Source: CAZAYB01 sp964489215
GTDB lineage: Bacteria > Planctomycetota > Phycisphaerae > Sedimentisphaerales > Anaerohalosphaeraceae
Length of the DNA stretch: 15,095 nucleotides
NCBI GenBank assembly: GCA_964489215.1
Contig: CAZAYB010000046.1
Span: forward strand, 1 to 15,095
Direction: 5' to 3'
The position numbers and the translations under genes were made by a program. This document shows positions 7,169 through 14,057 of this stretch, piece after piece. A model generated the notes under the pieces. That model saw only the letters and a list, made by a program, of their open reading frames with translations. It searched no databases and was not told where the DNA came from. Positions within the stretch are counted from its first letter, which is position 1, and each line of letters begins with the position of its first letter.

Positions 7169-8106
7169 CCCCGCCTCATTGCAGCAATTTTTTCAGCTAA
7201 ATCCAGCTGCGCCGCACATGTTTTTTTCATAAAATGCTTACGGTAAACCGAAGGCGAAACCTTGAATTTTTTCTTGAAAATACGTGAAAAATGGTAAGGA
7301 TCATCAATACCCGTCATAGCAGAAATCTGGTTTATATTAAAATTCGTCGTCAAAAGAAGATTTGCCGCCTTGTTCATTTTAAGATTCATAAGATGTTCAT
7401 ACGGACGAACCTGGGCATATCTCCTGAAAAGCCGGGCTATATATCTCACATTCAGACCGCAATTGTCAGCAAGCTCACCTGATGAGCGTATCCTCGTAAA
7501 ATTATTTTCCAGAAAATTCTTGCAATGCAAAAAATTCTCATAAGATGTGCTCTTAAATTCACCCTCATACTCCCTCTGCGATTGCTCGAGAAGAACTGCC
7601 TTTAAATAACAGCAGCAAATTTCATGTGCGAACTCCTGTTGATCGAGTCCCGCACCCAATATCTGCTTAAAATTATTGATAACCGCCTGATAGTTTCTTA
7701 CCCTGACAGACCCTTTCTCTTCTATTCTACTCTTAGCAAGCAGTTCCTCAGCCCTTTCACCGGAAAAAATCAAAAAATACTGCTCCATCGGAGACTCACG
7801 GTCAGCAATAAGTTTATACGGATGATTAGGACCAAAGGCTAAAAGCGAACCGCAGCTCAAAGGATACTTCCTGTCGTAAATTTCAAAAACGCCTTCACCT
7901 CCTATTGTAAATATTGTCACAAAAAAGGGAAAATTTTCTCTGCTGATATAAAAATCCCCCGCGCACTGCTCATATCCGCCGCACAAAATTGCGATATCCG
8001 CACTTTTATCTATATTCTCAAAATAGAAATACTTGGCATCGGTAACATGACCGGGACGTTCATCTGCAAATTCCTTTTTGATAGTATTATTAAACTGTTT
8101 ACCCAT
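7165..8106 (-). CDS. AraC-family transcriptional regulator with N-terminal ligand-binding domain
   Basis: A 313-residue DNA-binding regulator. Residues about 25-120 look like the AraC-type cupin sensing domain (beta-rich, with FTIGGEGVFEI, SCGSLLAFGPNHPYKL and EQYFLIFSG). The C-terminal ~100 residues (about 190-292) hold the two helix-turn-helix motifs: one near SSGELADNCGLNVRYIARLFRRY, and the second at INQISAMTGIDDPYHFSRIFKKKFKVSP, the highly conserved family signature. The ATG at 8106 has AGAGAG just upstream. It is divergent from the sugar operon beginning at 8260 and very probably controls it, sensing a sugar or sugar derivative. Its 3' end converges on cheA and the two stop codons overlap within the TTAA at 7165-7168. 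Confidence 0.93.
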   Translation of the reverse strand: MGKQFNNTIKKEFADERPGHVTDAKYFYFENIDKSADIAILCGGYEQCAGDFYISRENFPFFVTIFTIGGEGVFEIYDRKYPLSCGSLLAFGPNHPYKLIADRESPMEQYFLIFSGERAEELLAKSRIEEKGSVRVRNYQAVINNFKQILGAGLDQQEFAHEICCCYLKAVLLEQSQREYEGEFKSTSYENFLHCKNFLENNFTRIRSSGELADNCGLNVRYIARLFRRYAQVRPYEHLMNLKMNKAANLLLTTNFNINQISAMTGIDDPYHFSRIFKKKFKVSPSVYRKHFMKKTCAAQLDLAEKIAAMRRG

Positions 8107-8159
8107 TATTACTCTCTAATCTATCTAATAATAAAACCTAAAGGTTCCTTTTATCTATT

Positions 8160-8188
8160 ATTTTGTTCCTTAATTCCATTGATGTCAA
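8160..8188 (-). promoter_or_regulatory. Candidate promoter of the AraC-family regulator gene
   Basis: On the minus strand a perfect TTGACA (8183-8188) stands 17 bases from CAAAAT (8160-8165, 4 of 6 match to TATAAT). This is ideal spacing for a housekeeping sigma factor and leaves a leader of about 45-50 bases before the ATG at 8106. Its -35 overlaps the -35 of the divergent promoter, so the two could compete for polymerase. Confidence 0.5.
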
Positions 8189-8206
8189 CACCATTTTCAA
8201 TATAAT
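8179..8206 (+). promoter_or_regulatory. Candidate promoter of the sugar operon
   Basis: TTGATG (8179-8184) and a perfect TATAAT (8201-8206) are separated by 16 bases. This places transcription start near 8213 and gives a ~45-base leader before the ATG at 8260. A second TATAAT at 8222-8227 has no matching -35 and could be an activator-dependent alternative. Not tested. Confidence 0.45.
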
Positions 8207-8232
8207 TTCAATTGATAAAAATATAATTGAAA
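8195..8232. promoter_or_regulatory. Candidate operator: repeated TTTCAAT / ATTGAAA sites
   Basis: TTTCAAT at 8195-8201 recurs at 8206-8212, exactly 11 bases (one helical turn) on. An inverted copy AATTGAAA at 8225-8232 pairs with TTTCAATT at 8206-8213 across an 11-base spacer. Tandem half-sites one turn apart are typical of AraC-family operators. The position, overlapping the plus-strand -10 and start site, is suited to control of the divergent operon by the adjacent regulator. The sequence is AT-rich, so chance repeats are possible. Confidence 0.45.
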
Positions 8233-8259
8233 CAAAAACACTGATTTAAGGGGATTATT

Positions 8260-9096
8260 ATGAAAATTGGCGCCAGTTACTGGATGTTCGAGGGAGGCCT
8301 GGAAGCAAACCTGCCCATAAAAGACGCAATGAAACAGGCAAAAGAGCTCGGATTTGATTCGATAGAACTTTGCATAGCAAGCCAGGGCGTACTAACCCAC
8401 CAGACAACTCAGCAGCAGTGCCAAGAAATACTAAGCTGTGCCCGTGACATAGACATTGAAATTTCAAGCCTCGCAAGCGGAGAAAGCTGGACATCATCAC
8501 CAACAAGCAGTGACCCTGACAAAACCCGGCACATACTCGATTTCACCAAAAAGGCACTGCAGATAACAAATTGGTTAAAAACCGATGCCTACCTCCTTGT
8601 ACCCGGTGCAGTCGATGTATTCTTCATGCCAGAAGCTGAAGTCATAGATTACCAGACTTGCTACGAAAGAGCAAAAAAGTTCATATCTGAACTGCTGCCC
8701 GTTGCAGAAAAAACCGGAGTCTCAATCGCCATAGAAAACGTCTGGAACAAATTCCTGCTGAGCCCGCTGGAAATGAAAGACTTCATAGACAGCTTCAATT
8801 CTGACAAAGTCGGAAGCTACTTTGATGTCGGAAACGTGCTTCTGACAGGATATCCCGACCAATGGATAAAAATCCTCGGTTCCAGAATAAAAAGGGTTCA
8901 CATAAAAGATTTCAAGCTAAGCACTGGTACAGCAGAGGGCTTTGTCGACCTGCTTGAAGGCGATGTAGATTTCAAAGCAGTTAAAGACGCCCTGAAACAA
9001 ATCGGTTACGACAGTTATCTAACTGCAGAAATGATACCGTACCAGCAGGGCAGACCGGAAAAAACAGCACAGGCCATGAAAAAGATTTTCAAATAA
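8260..9096 (+). CDS. Sugar phosphate isomerase/epimerase family TIM-barrel protein (first copy)
   Basis: A 278-residue cytosolic protein of the xylose-isomerase-like TIM-barrel superfamily (AP_endonuc_2 fold: ulose 3-epimerases, hydroxypyruvate isomerase, IolE/IolI). The four metal ligands expected of this family can be placed: Glu159 (SIAIENVW), Asp189 (SYFDVGNV), His214 (RVHIKDF) and Glu257 (LTAEM). The His-x-Lys-Asp (HIKD) pattern is shared with ketose 3-epimerases and hydroxypyruvate-isomerase relatives. The start has AAGGGG 7 bases upstream. First gene of a six-gene operon, divergent from the AraC-type regulator. It most likely epimerises or isomerises a keto-sugar or keto-sugar phosphate. 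The exact substrate cannot be assigned from sequence. Confidence 0.9.
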   Translation: MKIGASYWMFEGGLEANLPIKDAMKQAKELGFDSIELCIASQGVLTHQTTQQQCQEILSCARDIDIEISSLASGESWTSSPTSSDPDKTRHILDFTKKALQITNWLKTDAYLLVPGAVDVFFMPEAEVIDYQTCYERAKKFISELLPVAEKTGVSIAIENVWNKFLLSPLEMKDFIDSFNSDKVGSYFDVGNVLLTGYPDQWIKILGSRIKRVHIKDFKLSTGTAEGFVDLLEGDVDFKAVKDALKQIGYDSYLTAEMIPYQQGRPEKTAQAMKKIFK

Positions 9097-9158
9097 TAAA
9101 TCCAAAGCACAAATCGATATAAATACAAGCTAAAAAAAACATTTTGAAAGGTATAAAA

Positions 9159-10175
9159 ATGAAGAGAACTGGAATACTGGGCTTCGGTTTCATGGGCAAC
9201 ATGCACTTCAACAACTACTCACAGATAGAAGATATCGAAGTAGCCGCCATTTGTGATATAAACGAGGAAAGATTTTCCGGAAAAGGAGCAGAAGCAGGAA
9301 ACATAGAAGGAGCTCAAAAAGAACTCGACCTCACTAACATCCAGACTTACTCCGATGCTGAAAAAATGTTCAGCGAAGCCGACCTTGATGCTGTCTCGAT
9401 AACACTGCCTACATACCTCCATCACGAATACACTCTAAAAGCATTAAACGCAGGCCTTGATGTACTGTGCGAAAAACCAATGGCAATGGATTCAAAACAG
9501 GCCGCCGAAATGGTCGATGCCGCAAAAAAAACCGGCCAGCTGCTCCAGGTAGGACACTGCATAAGATTCTGGCCCGAATACGCAAAAGCAAAGCAAATTA
9601 TTGACTCAGGCCAATACGGCAAACTCAAAGTCGCAGCATTTAACCGCCTCAGCCTTACCCCGACATGGTCATGGGACAACTGGCTTCTTGACGAAAAACG
9701 AAGCGGAGGAGCACTGCTGGACCTGCACATTCACGATACTGACTTCGTGCAATACCTCTTTGGAATGCCCAGAGCCATTTCAACTACAGCTGTAAAAGGC
9801 CCGACAGGTGGTTACGACCATGCAGCCACTCAGTATTTTTATGACGACGAAAAAGCAGTTACAACCCAGGGTGGATGGATAATGACACCTTCATTCGGAT
9901 TCCAGATGAGCTTTGAAATAATTCTCGAAAAAGCCGCAATTACATACGACCTCACAAGAGAACCAACGTTCAAAATTTGCCCCCATAACGCAGAAGCTTT
10001 CACTCCTGAACTCCAAACAGGTGATGGCTACCTCCTCGAACTGAAACATTTTGCTAAAGCTGTAAATCGGCAAAATGTACCAGAAATAATAACTCCTGAT
10101 CAATCAATGAATTCTGTCATACTGATTGAGGCTGAAAAAAAGTCCGCTCAAACATCACAAAAGGTTGACCTGTAA
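9159..10175 (+). CDS. Gfo/Idh/MocA family NAD(P)-dependent oxidoreductase (first copy)
   Basis: A 338-residue cytosolic sugar or inositol dehydrogenase-type protein. The N-terminal Rossmann domain begins GILGFGFMG (GxGxxG at 8-13). The family EKP motif (Glu105-Lys106-Pro107) supplies the nicotinamide-side lysine. The C-terminal alpha/beta domain carries GGALLDLHIHDTD (183-195) with His192 as probable catalytic residue. AAAGG at 9147-9151 fixes the start at ATG 9159. An upstream in-frame TTG (9144) lies within the ribosome binding region and is not favoured. It follows the first TIM-barrel gene after 62 bases, and its stop (TAATG) overlaps the start of the next gene by one base. It probably oxidises or reduces a sugar hydroxyl. 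Substrate unknown. Confidence 0.93.
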   Translation: MKRTGILGFGFMGNMHFNNYSQIEDIEVAAICDINEERFSGKGAEAGNIEGAQKELDLTNIQTYSDAEKMFSEADLDAVSITLPTYLHHEYTLKALNAGLDVLCEKPMAMDSKQAAEMVDAAKKTGQLLQVGHCIRFWPEYAKAKQIIDSGQYGKLKVAAFNRLSLTPTWSWDNWLLDEKRSGGALLDLHIHDTDFVQYLFGMPRAISTTAVKGPTGGYDHAATQYFYDDEKAVTTQGGWIMTPSFGFQMSFEIILEKAAITYDLTREPTFKICPHNAEAFTPELQTGDGYLLELKHFAKAVNRQNVPEIITPDQSMNSVILIEAEKKSAQTSQKVDL

Positions 10176-10999
10176 TGAAAAAAACACCAAATTGGAACAT
10201 AGGCCTGTGCAGCTGGTCATTGGCAAACGACCTCGAATTGATAAACCAGGTCAAAAAACAAACTTCTGCCTCAACAATGCACCTGTTTATACCGCCAATA
10301 CAAAAAGACCAAAACATCGAATACATAAACAACATAAAACAAGCAGGCTGGAAAATAAGCTCAGGAATGATCGCCTTTGATCAGGAAGATTATTCTACAC
10401 TTGACTCAATAAAAAAAACCGGCGGCATACTGCCCGACAAAAACTGGCCAGAAAACAAAAAAAAAGTTTGCAATGCCCTTGACGTACTTGAACAGGTAAA
10501 CATACCATACCTGTCTTTTCATTTCGGGTTCATCGAAAAAAGCAATACTAAAATGGCCCAGCGGGTTAAGATGCTATGTGACTGCGCCGCTTCAAAAAAC
10601 ATTACACTTTTGATGGAAACCGGACAGGAAACCCCACAGGACCTGCTCGAATTTTTACAAATAATCGACAGCAAAAACCTGGCTGTAAACTTTGACCCCG
10701 CAAATATGATACTTTACGGAAAAGGAGATCCTGTAAAATCAATCGACATCCTCAGTCGGCACATAAAACACATCCACCTCAAGGACGCACAACCCTCCCC
10801 AAAACCGGGCCAATGGGGCACAGAAGTGCCATGGTCCAAAGGCCAGGTAAACAGTACCGCCTTCTTTGAAAAGCTGACTCAAATAAACTACTCCGGCTCA
10901 TTATGCGTGGAAAGAGAACAGGGAAAAAACAGACAGAAAGACATTATATCAGCAATCTCTATTGCACAGGACTTCATAAAAAACAAGGCTCAAATTTGA
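10175..10999 (+). CDS. Sugar phosphate isomerase/epimerase family TIM-barrel protein (second copy)
   Basis: A 274-residue xylose-isomerase-like TIM barrel, clearly divergent from the one at 8260. Probable metal ligands are Glu148 (LLMETGQE), Asp174 (VNFDPANM), His201 (HIHLKDA) and Glu247 (CVEREQG), followed by a typical C-terminal helix. The motif order is the same as in IolE, hydroxypyruvate-isomerase and 3-epimerase relatives. Its ATG overlaps the stop of the preceding oxidoreductase gene by one base (TAATG), with AAAGG about 10 bases upstream, so translation is coupled. It probably acts directly on the product of that oxidoreductase. Its stop overlaps the start of the next gene (TTGA). Substrate cannot be inferred. 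Confidence 0.9.
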   Translation: MKKTPNWNIGLCSWSLANDLELINQVKKQTSASTMHLFIPPIQKDQNIEYINNIKQAGWKISSGMIAFDQEDYSTLDSIKKTGGILPDKNWPENKKKVCNALDVLEQVNIPYLSFHFGFIEKSNTKMAQRVKMLCDCAASKNITLLMETGQETPQDLLEFLQIIDSKNLAVNFDPANMILYGKGDPVKSIDILSRHIKHIHLKDAQPSPKPGQWGTEVPWSKGQVNSTAFFEKLTQINYSGSLCVEREQGKNRQKDIISAISIAQDFIKNKAQI

Positions 11000-11985
11000 A
11001 CGAAAATACGAAAAAAATAAACATCGCCATAATCGGACTTGGAAAAATGGGCCATTACCACCTCAATGCCCTCAAAGCCCTGCAAAAAAAACAGTTCGAA
11101 GCATACTACAAAGCAGACTCTACCGAAATACTCAGCAGAATTGAAATATGCGGACTTTGCGACATTTCCCCGGACTGTATAGAATCATTCCCTGCCTCCA
11201 GGGCATTTACTGACTACCACAAACTTATAAAAAACACCAAACCAGATGTGACTGTCATCGCAACACCTACATGTACACATTTCGAAATCGCAAAATCGGC
11301 ACTAAACAGCAACGCTAACGTTTTTATCGAAAAACCGATTGTCATAAAATCAAATGAATTTGCCAAACTCCTGGAAATTGCTGACGAAAAAAATCTTAAA
11401 ATCATGGCAGGACATGTCGAGCGATACAACCCTGTTTCTCTAAAGCTTCGGGAAGTTCTGGCCGATTTCAAAAATTCTGAAAAAAAATTCCATTTCAAAA
11501 GGTTCCAGCCCCACGACCCCAGAATCCAGGACGACATAATTATTGATAAGTTAATACACGATCTCGACCTTTCACTTTTCTTCTTCGGTCCGATCAGAAA
11601 CTACAAAATAATGAACTGTGAAAAGATTGCCGGCAAGGTACACAAACTCGATCTGAAAGTTGAACACAAAAATGCCCAGGGGCAAATATCAGTATCCTGG
11701 CTTGAAGGTGAAAATATCTGCAGAAAGATAATTCTTGAAACTGAAAGCAAAACTATTGAGGGAGACTTTCTCGAAAAAAACCTGAAAATCGAAAACAAAT
11801 TTGTCGACTGCAGAGTACCCCTATGGATAGAAGCGCAAAACAATCAGATAAAAGACGAACTGGTAGATTTTCTTACTCATTGCTACAGTAAAAGTAAATC
11901 TGCACCCGATCCGCTTTTAACCGTTGAAGAAATTTCATATACCGTTAAAATTATTGAGGAAATATCAAAAAAACTGCAAAGTTAA
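10996..11985 (+). CDS. Gfo/Idh/MocA family oxidoreductase (second copy, TTG start)
   Basis: A 329-residue NAD(P)-dependent oxidoreductase. The Rossmann motif GLGKMG is at 14-19. IEKP places the family lysine at Lys113. AGHVERYNP (138-146) and IIDKLIHDLDL (182-192, with His188/Asp189) form the substrate-side signature. The best start is TTG at 10996: AAGG lies 7 bases upstream, it overlaps the previous stop as TTGA, and the protein then begins just before the first beta strand. The frame is open upstream to an ATG at 10903, but that would overlap the TIM-barrel gene by 97 bases and add 31 residues unlike the family. The next ATG (11047) would destroy the cofactor site. The HVERYNP pattern recalls UDP-sugar and inositol-type relatives but is not diagnostic. 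Confidence 0.9.
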   Translation: MNENTKKINIAIIGLGKMGHYHLNALKALQKKQFEAYYKADSTEILSRIEICGLCDISPDCIESFPASRAFTDYHKLIKNTKPDVTVIATPTCTHFEIAKSALNSNANVFIEKPIVIKSNEFAKLLEIADEKNLKIMAGHVERYNPVSLKLREVLADFKNSEKKFHFKRFQPHDPRIQDDIIIDKLIHDLDLSLFFFGPIRNYKIMNCEKIAGKVHKLDLKVEHKNAQGQISVSWLEGENICRKIILETESKTIEGDFLEKNLKIENKFVDCRVPLWIEAQNNQIKDELVDFLTHCYSKSKSAPDPLLTVEEISYTVKIIEEISKKLQS

Positions 11986-11994
11986 TATTATAGG

Positions 11995-12021
11995 CAGCTC
12001 TGATTATACCTCTCAGGGCTG
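11995..12021 (+). promoter_or_regulatory. Intercistronic hairpin before the NagB-like gene
   Basis: A 9-bp stem (11995-12003 with 12013-12021, one G-U pair) closes a 9-nt loop in the 62-base gap between the second oxidoreductase and the NagB-like gene. No T-run follows, so it is not an intrinsic terminator. It may be an mRNA processing or stability element that lets the last two genes be expressed differently. AAGGAG follows, about 8 bases before the next ATG. Confidence 0.4.
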
Positions 12022-12047
12022 ACACAAAAAAATCAAGGAGAAAGAAC

Positions 12048-12980
12048 ATGGCACGAAAAGAAAGTATCTTAGCACCAGGCTGGTGGGACTTTACGACATT
12101 GGATGATGAAATCCTCAACGATGCCGCCAAACTCACACCCCAGGACATGCAGAACCTTTCAAGAGAAGGGTTTCAGGTAAAATTTTACGACACACTGGAA
12201 GATTTCTACCTCGCAGAAGCTTTGGAATACATCACCGCATGGAAACAGGCTTCTCCAGATAATCCCGTAGGAATTTGCGGCCCGATAGGCCCCACTGAAC
12301 AGCTGCCCCTGGTTGCAAGGCTCGTCAACGAACTTGACCTGAACCTCAAAGATGCTCATTTTTGGGGAATGGATGAATGGCTCGTAGATGGAAAAGTAGC
12401 CCCCCCGGACCACCCGCTTTCCTTTGAAAAAGCTGACAAGGAACTCTGCTTCAACCGAATAAAACCTCAGCTCAAAATGCCGGAATCAAACATGCACTTT
12501 CCAGGAGCTGACCCAACAGAATATATCAAAAGCTGGGAATCAGGTGTAACCTGTGCGGTTATGCAGGGAGGACAGGGCGACATAAAACACTGGGCATTCA
12601 ACGACCCGTTCAAAAGAGAAGGGAAATACGCAGACGCACCACCATCGCCCCAGGAATACAGACAGCTTACCACAAGAGCAGTGCAGCTGCACCCGGTAAC
12701 AGTTATGCAAAACGCAAGAACCAGCGGAGGAGGTGTTGTAACTGGAGTACCTACAAACGCAGTTACCGTCGGCCCGGTTCAGACATGGAAAGCCCAAAAG
12801 GTTTCCATCTGGCAGGCTGGAACTCACGACAACCCCTTCGGACAAAGACTGACAACACTTATGATTGCAAAAAAAATCGCTGACTCAGCCGTTCCAATGT
12901 CACTGCTCGCCGACCACCCAAATGTTCAGTTCAATTTCTACCGGAACGGCATCGGATCTTGTGACGTTGAAATGCACTGA
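12048..12980 (+). CDS. Divergent glucosamine-6-phosphate deaminase/isomerase (NagB)-like protein
   Basis: A 310-residue protein of the NagB/RpiA/6-phosphogluconolactonase fold, longer than the usual ~266 because of an N-terminal extension of ~45 residues. The phosphate-loop-like segment GICGPIGPTEQL lies at 75-86. FWGMDEW (105-111) corresponds to the NagB MDEY motif with Asp109. GGQGDIKHWAFNDP (174-187) corresponds to the NagB GGVGxDGHIAFNEP motif. In that motif the histidine is kept (His181), the catalytic Asp (Asp141 of E. coli NagB) is replaced by Ile179, an Asp precedes it at 178, and the Glu148 position is Asp186. AVTVGP at 238-243 also matches the family. AAGGAG precedes the ATG. The adjacent PIG-L deacetylase suggests an amino-sugar substrate. 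True deaminase activity is uncertain given the changed site. Confidence 0.82.
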   Translation: MARKESILAPGWWDFTTLDDEILNDAAKLTPQDMQNLSREGFQVKFYDTLEDFYLAEALEYITAWKQASPDNPVGICGPIGPTEQLPLVARLVNELDLNLKDAHFWGMDEWLVDGKVAPPDHPLSFEKADKELCFNRIKPQLKMPESNMHFPGADPTEYIKSWESGVTCAVMQGGQGDIKHWAFNDPFKREGKYADAPPSPQEYRQLTTRAVQLHPVTVMQNARTSGGGVVTGVPTNAVTVGPVQTWKAQKVSIWQAGTHDNPFGQRLTTLMIAKKIADSAVPMSLLADHPNVQFNFYRNGIGSCDVEMH

Positions 12981-12995
12981 TTGAAAGGCAAAAAC

Positions 12996-13757
12996 ATGAC
13001 AAAAAAAATATTCGCTTTCGCCGCCCATCCTGACGACATAGAGTTCATGATGGCAGGGACTATGTTCAGACTAAAAGAGGCCAAATGTGAACTTCACTAC
13101 ATGAACGTTGCCAACGGATGCTGCGGTACAGACAAACTTGATATTGATGAAATTGTCAAAATACGCACAGAAGAATCCAGACAGGCATGCGAAAAACTTG
13201 GAGCCGTTTTCCATGAACCTCTCGTAAACGACCTGGAAATATTTTACGACAACTCCATCATCTCAAGGCTTTGCGCAATCATTCGCAAGACCCAGCCGGA
13301 CATAATACTGACACAGTATCCGCATGAATACATGGAGGACCACAACAATACCGCAAGAACCGTAGTCACCGCAGCATTTTGCAGAGGCATGAAAAACTTC
13401 CCCGTAATCCCGCACACAGACCCAATCTCAAAACCGGTAGCTTTATACCATTCAATGCCCTACGGCCTGACTGACCCGCTTAGAAACCCCGTAAACGCAG
13501 ACCTGTACGTAGACGTGGAAAAATATATTGAACAAAAGGCCGAAATGCTTGCATGCCATAAAAGCCAGAAGGAATGGCTCGACGTCAGCCAGGGACTCGA
13601 CGCATACCTGATAACGATGAAGGAAATGTGCGCACAGATGGGAAAATTAAGCCGGAAATACAATTACGCTGAAGGCTGGATAAGGCATTCTCACCTTGGC
13701 CTTTGCAGCCCACAGGAAAATCCTCTCGCAGAGTTATTAAAGCCAAACACATCATAG
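12996..13757 (+). CDS. PIG-L (LmbE-like) family zinc-dependent N-deacetylase
   Basis: A 253-residue cytosolic protein of the family that removes acetyl groups from GlcNAc-containing substrates (GlcNAc-PI, GlcNAc-inositol, bacillithiol precursor, diacetylchitobiose). The zinc/catalytic motif AHPDDIE is near the N-terminus (His11, Asp13, Asp14). The second motif PHEYMEDHNNTART supplies His110 and the Asp115-His116 pair. All metal ligands are present. GAAAGG at 12982-12988 selects the ATG at 12996. The in-frame TTG at 12981 would sit inside that site. It begins 15 bases after the NagB-like gene and is the last gene before the terminator. The pairing with a NagB-like protein implies deacetylation of an N-acetylamino sugar before deamination or isomerisation. 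The particular substrate is not known. Confidence 0.93.
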   Translation: MTKKIFAFAAHPDDIEFMMAGTMFRLKEAKCELHYMNVANGCCGTDKLDIDEIVKIRTEESRQACEKLGAVFHEPLVNDLEIFYDNSIISRLCAIIRKTQPDIILTQYPHEYMEDHNNTARTVVTAAFCRGMKNFPVIPHTDPISKPVALYHSMPYGLTDPLRNPVNADLYVDVEKYIEQKAEMLACHKSQKEWLDVSQGLDAYLITMKEMCAQMGKLSRKYNYAEGWIRHSHLGLCSPQENPLAELLKPNTS

Positions 13758-13766
13758 CACTGAACT

Positions 13767-13803
13767 AAAAAGCCGGTACCGGGGAAACCTGATATCGGCT
13801 TTT
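13767..13803. terminator. Bidirectional intrinsic terminator
   Basis: An 11-bp stem (13768-13778 with 13793-13803, including one G-U pair) with arms beginning AAAAGCCG and ending CGGCTTTT flanks a ~14-nt loop. On the plus strand it ends with TTTT after the PIG-L gene. On the minus strand the same stem ends with a T-run and can stop transcription from the dehydrogenase/polA operon on the far side. Its right arm lies inside the 55-bp sequence duplicated at the assembly gap. Confidence 0.8.
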
Positions 13804-13839
13804 CTTATATCATACTGTCAACCCTGAAAAATCCGCTTA
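13785..13839 (+). repeat. Left copy of a 55-bp exact duplication flanking the gap
   Basis: This 55-base stretch is identical to 13940-13994 and abuts the run of N directly. Exact 55-base identity ending at a gap is what unmerged contig ends from a k=55 de Bruijn assembly look like, so it is probably one locus written twice. Confidence 0.85.
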
Positions 13840-13939
13840 NNNNNNNNNNNNNNNNNNNNNNNNNNNNNNNNNNNNNNNNNNNNNNNNNNNNNNNNNNNNN
13901 NNNNNNNNNNNNNNNNNNNNNNNNNNNNNNNNNNNNNNN
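13840..13939. other. Assembly gap (100 N)
   Basis: Exactly 100 undetermined bases, the conventional placeholder for a gap of unknown size. With the flanking 55-bp identity it most likely stands for no missing sequence. If so, the true distance between the PIG-L stop (13757) and the dehydrogenase stop (14058) is about 145 bases rather than 300. The non-N sequence between them (13804-14057) shows no gene. Confidence 0.9.
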
Positions 13940-13994
13940 AAACCTGATATCGGCTTTTCTTATATCATACTGTCAACCCTGAAAAATCCGCTTA
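13940..13994 (+). repeat. Right copy of the 55-bp exact duplication flanking the gap
   Basis: Identical to 13785-13839 and starts on the first base after the N run. It repeats only the right arm of the terminator, so this copy cannot form the full hairpin by itself. That also supports duplication by scaffolding rather than a biological repeat. Confidence 0.85.
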
Positions 13995-14057
13995 ACTTCA
14001 ATCACCTGCCTGAACATTAGAGCACAATTTTTAAATGCCTGCTGAATCACAAACAAA

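Noticed and set aside
13785..13994. Direct repeat or mobile-element target duplication around the gap
   Set aside because: 55 bases is far too long for a target-site duplication. It abuts the N run exactly on both sides, which fits unmerged contig ends.
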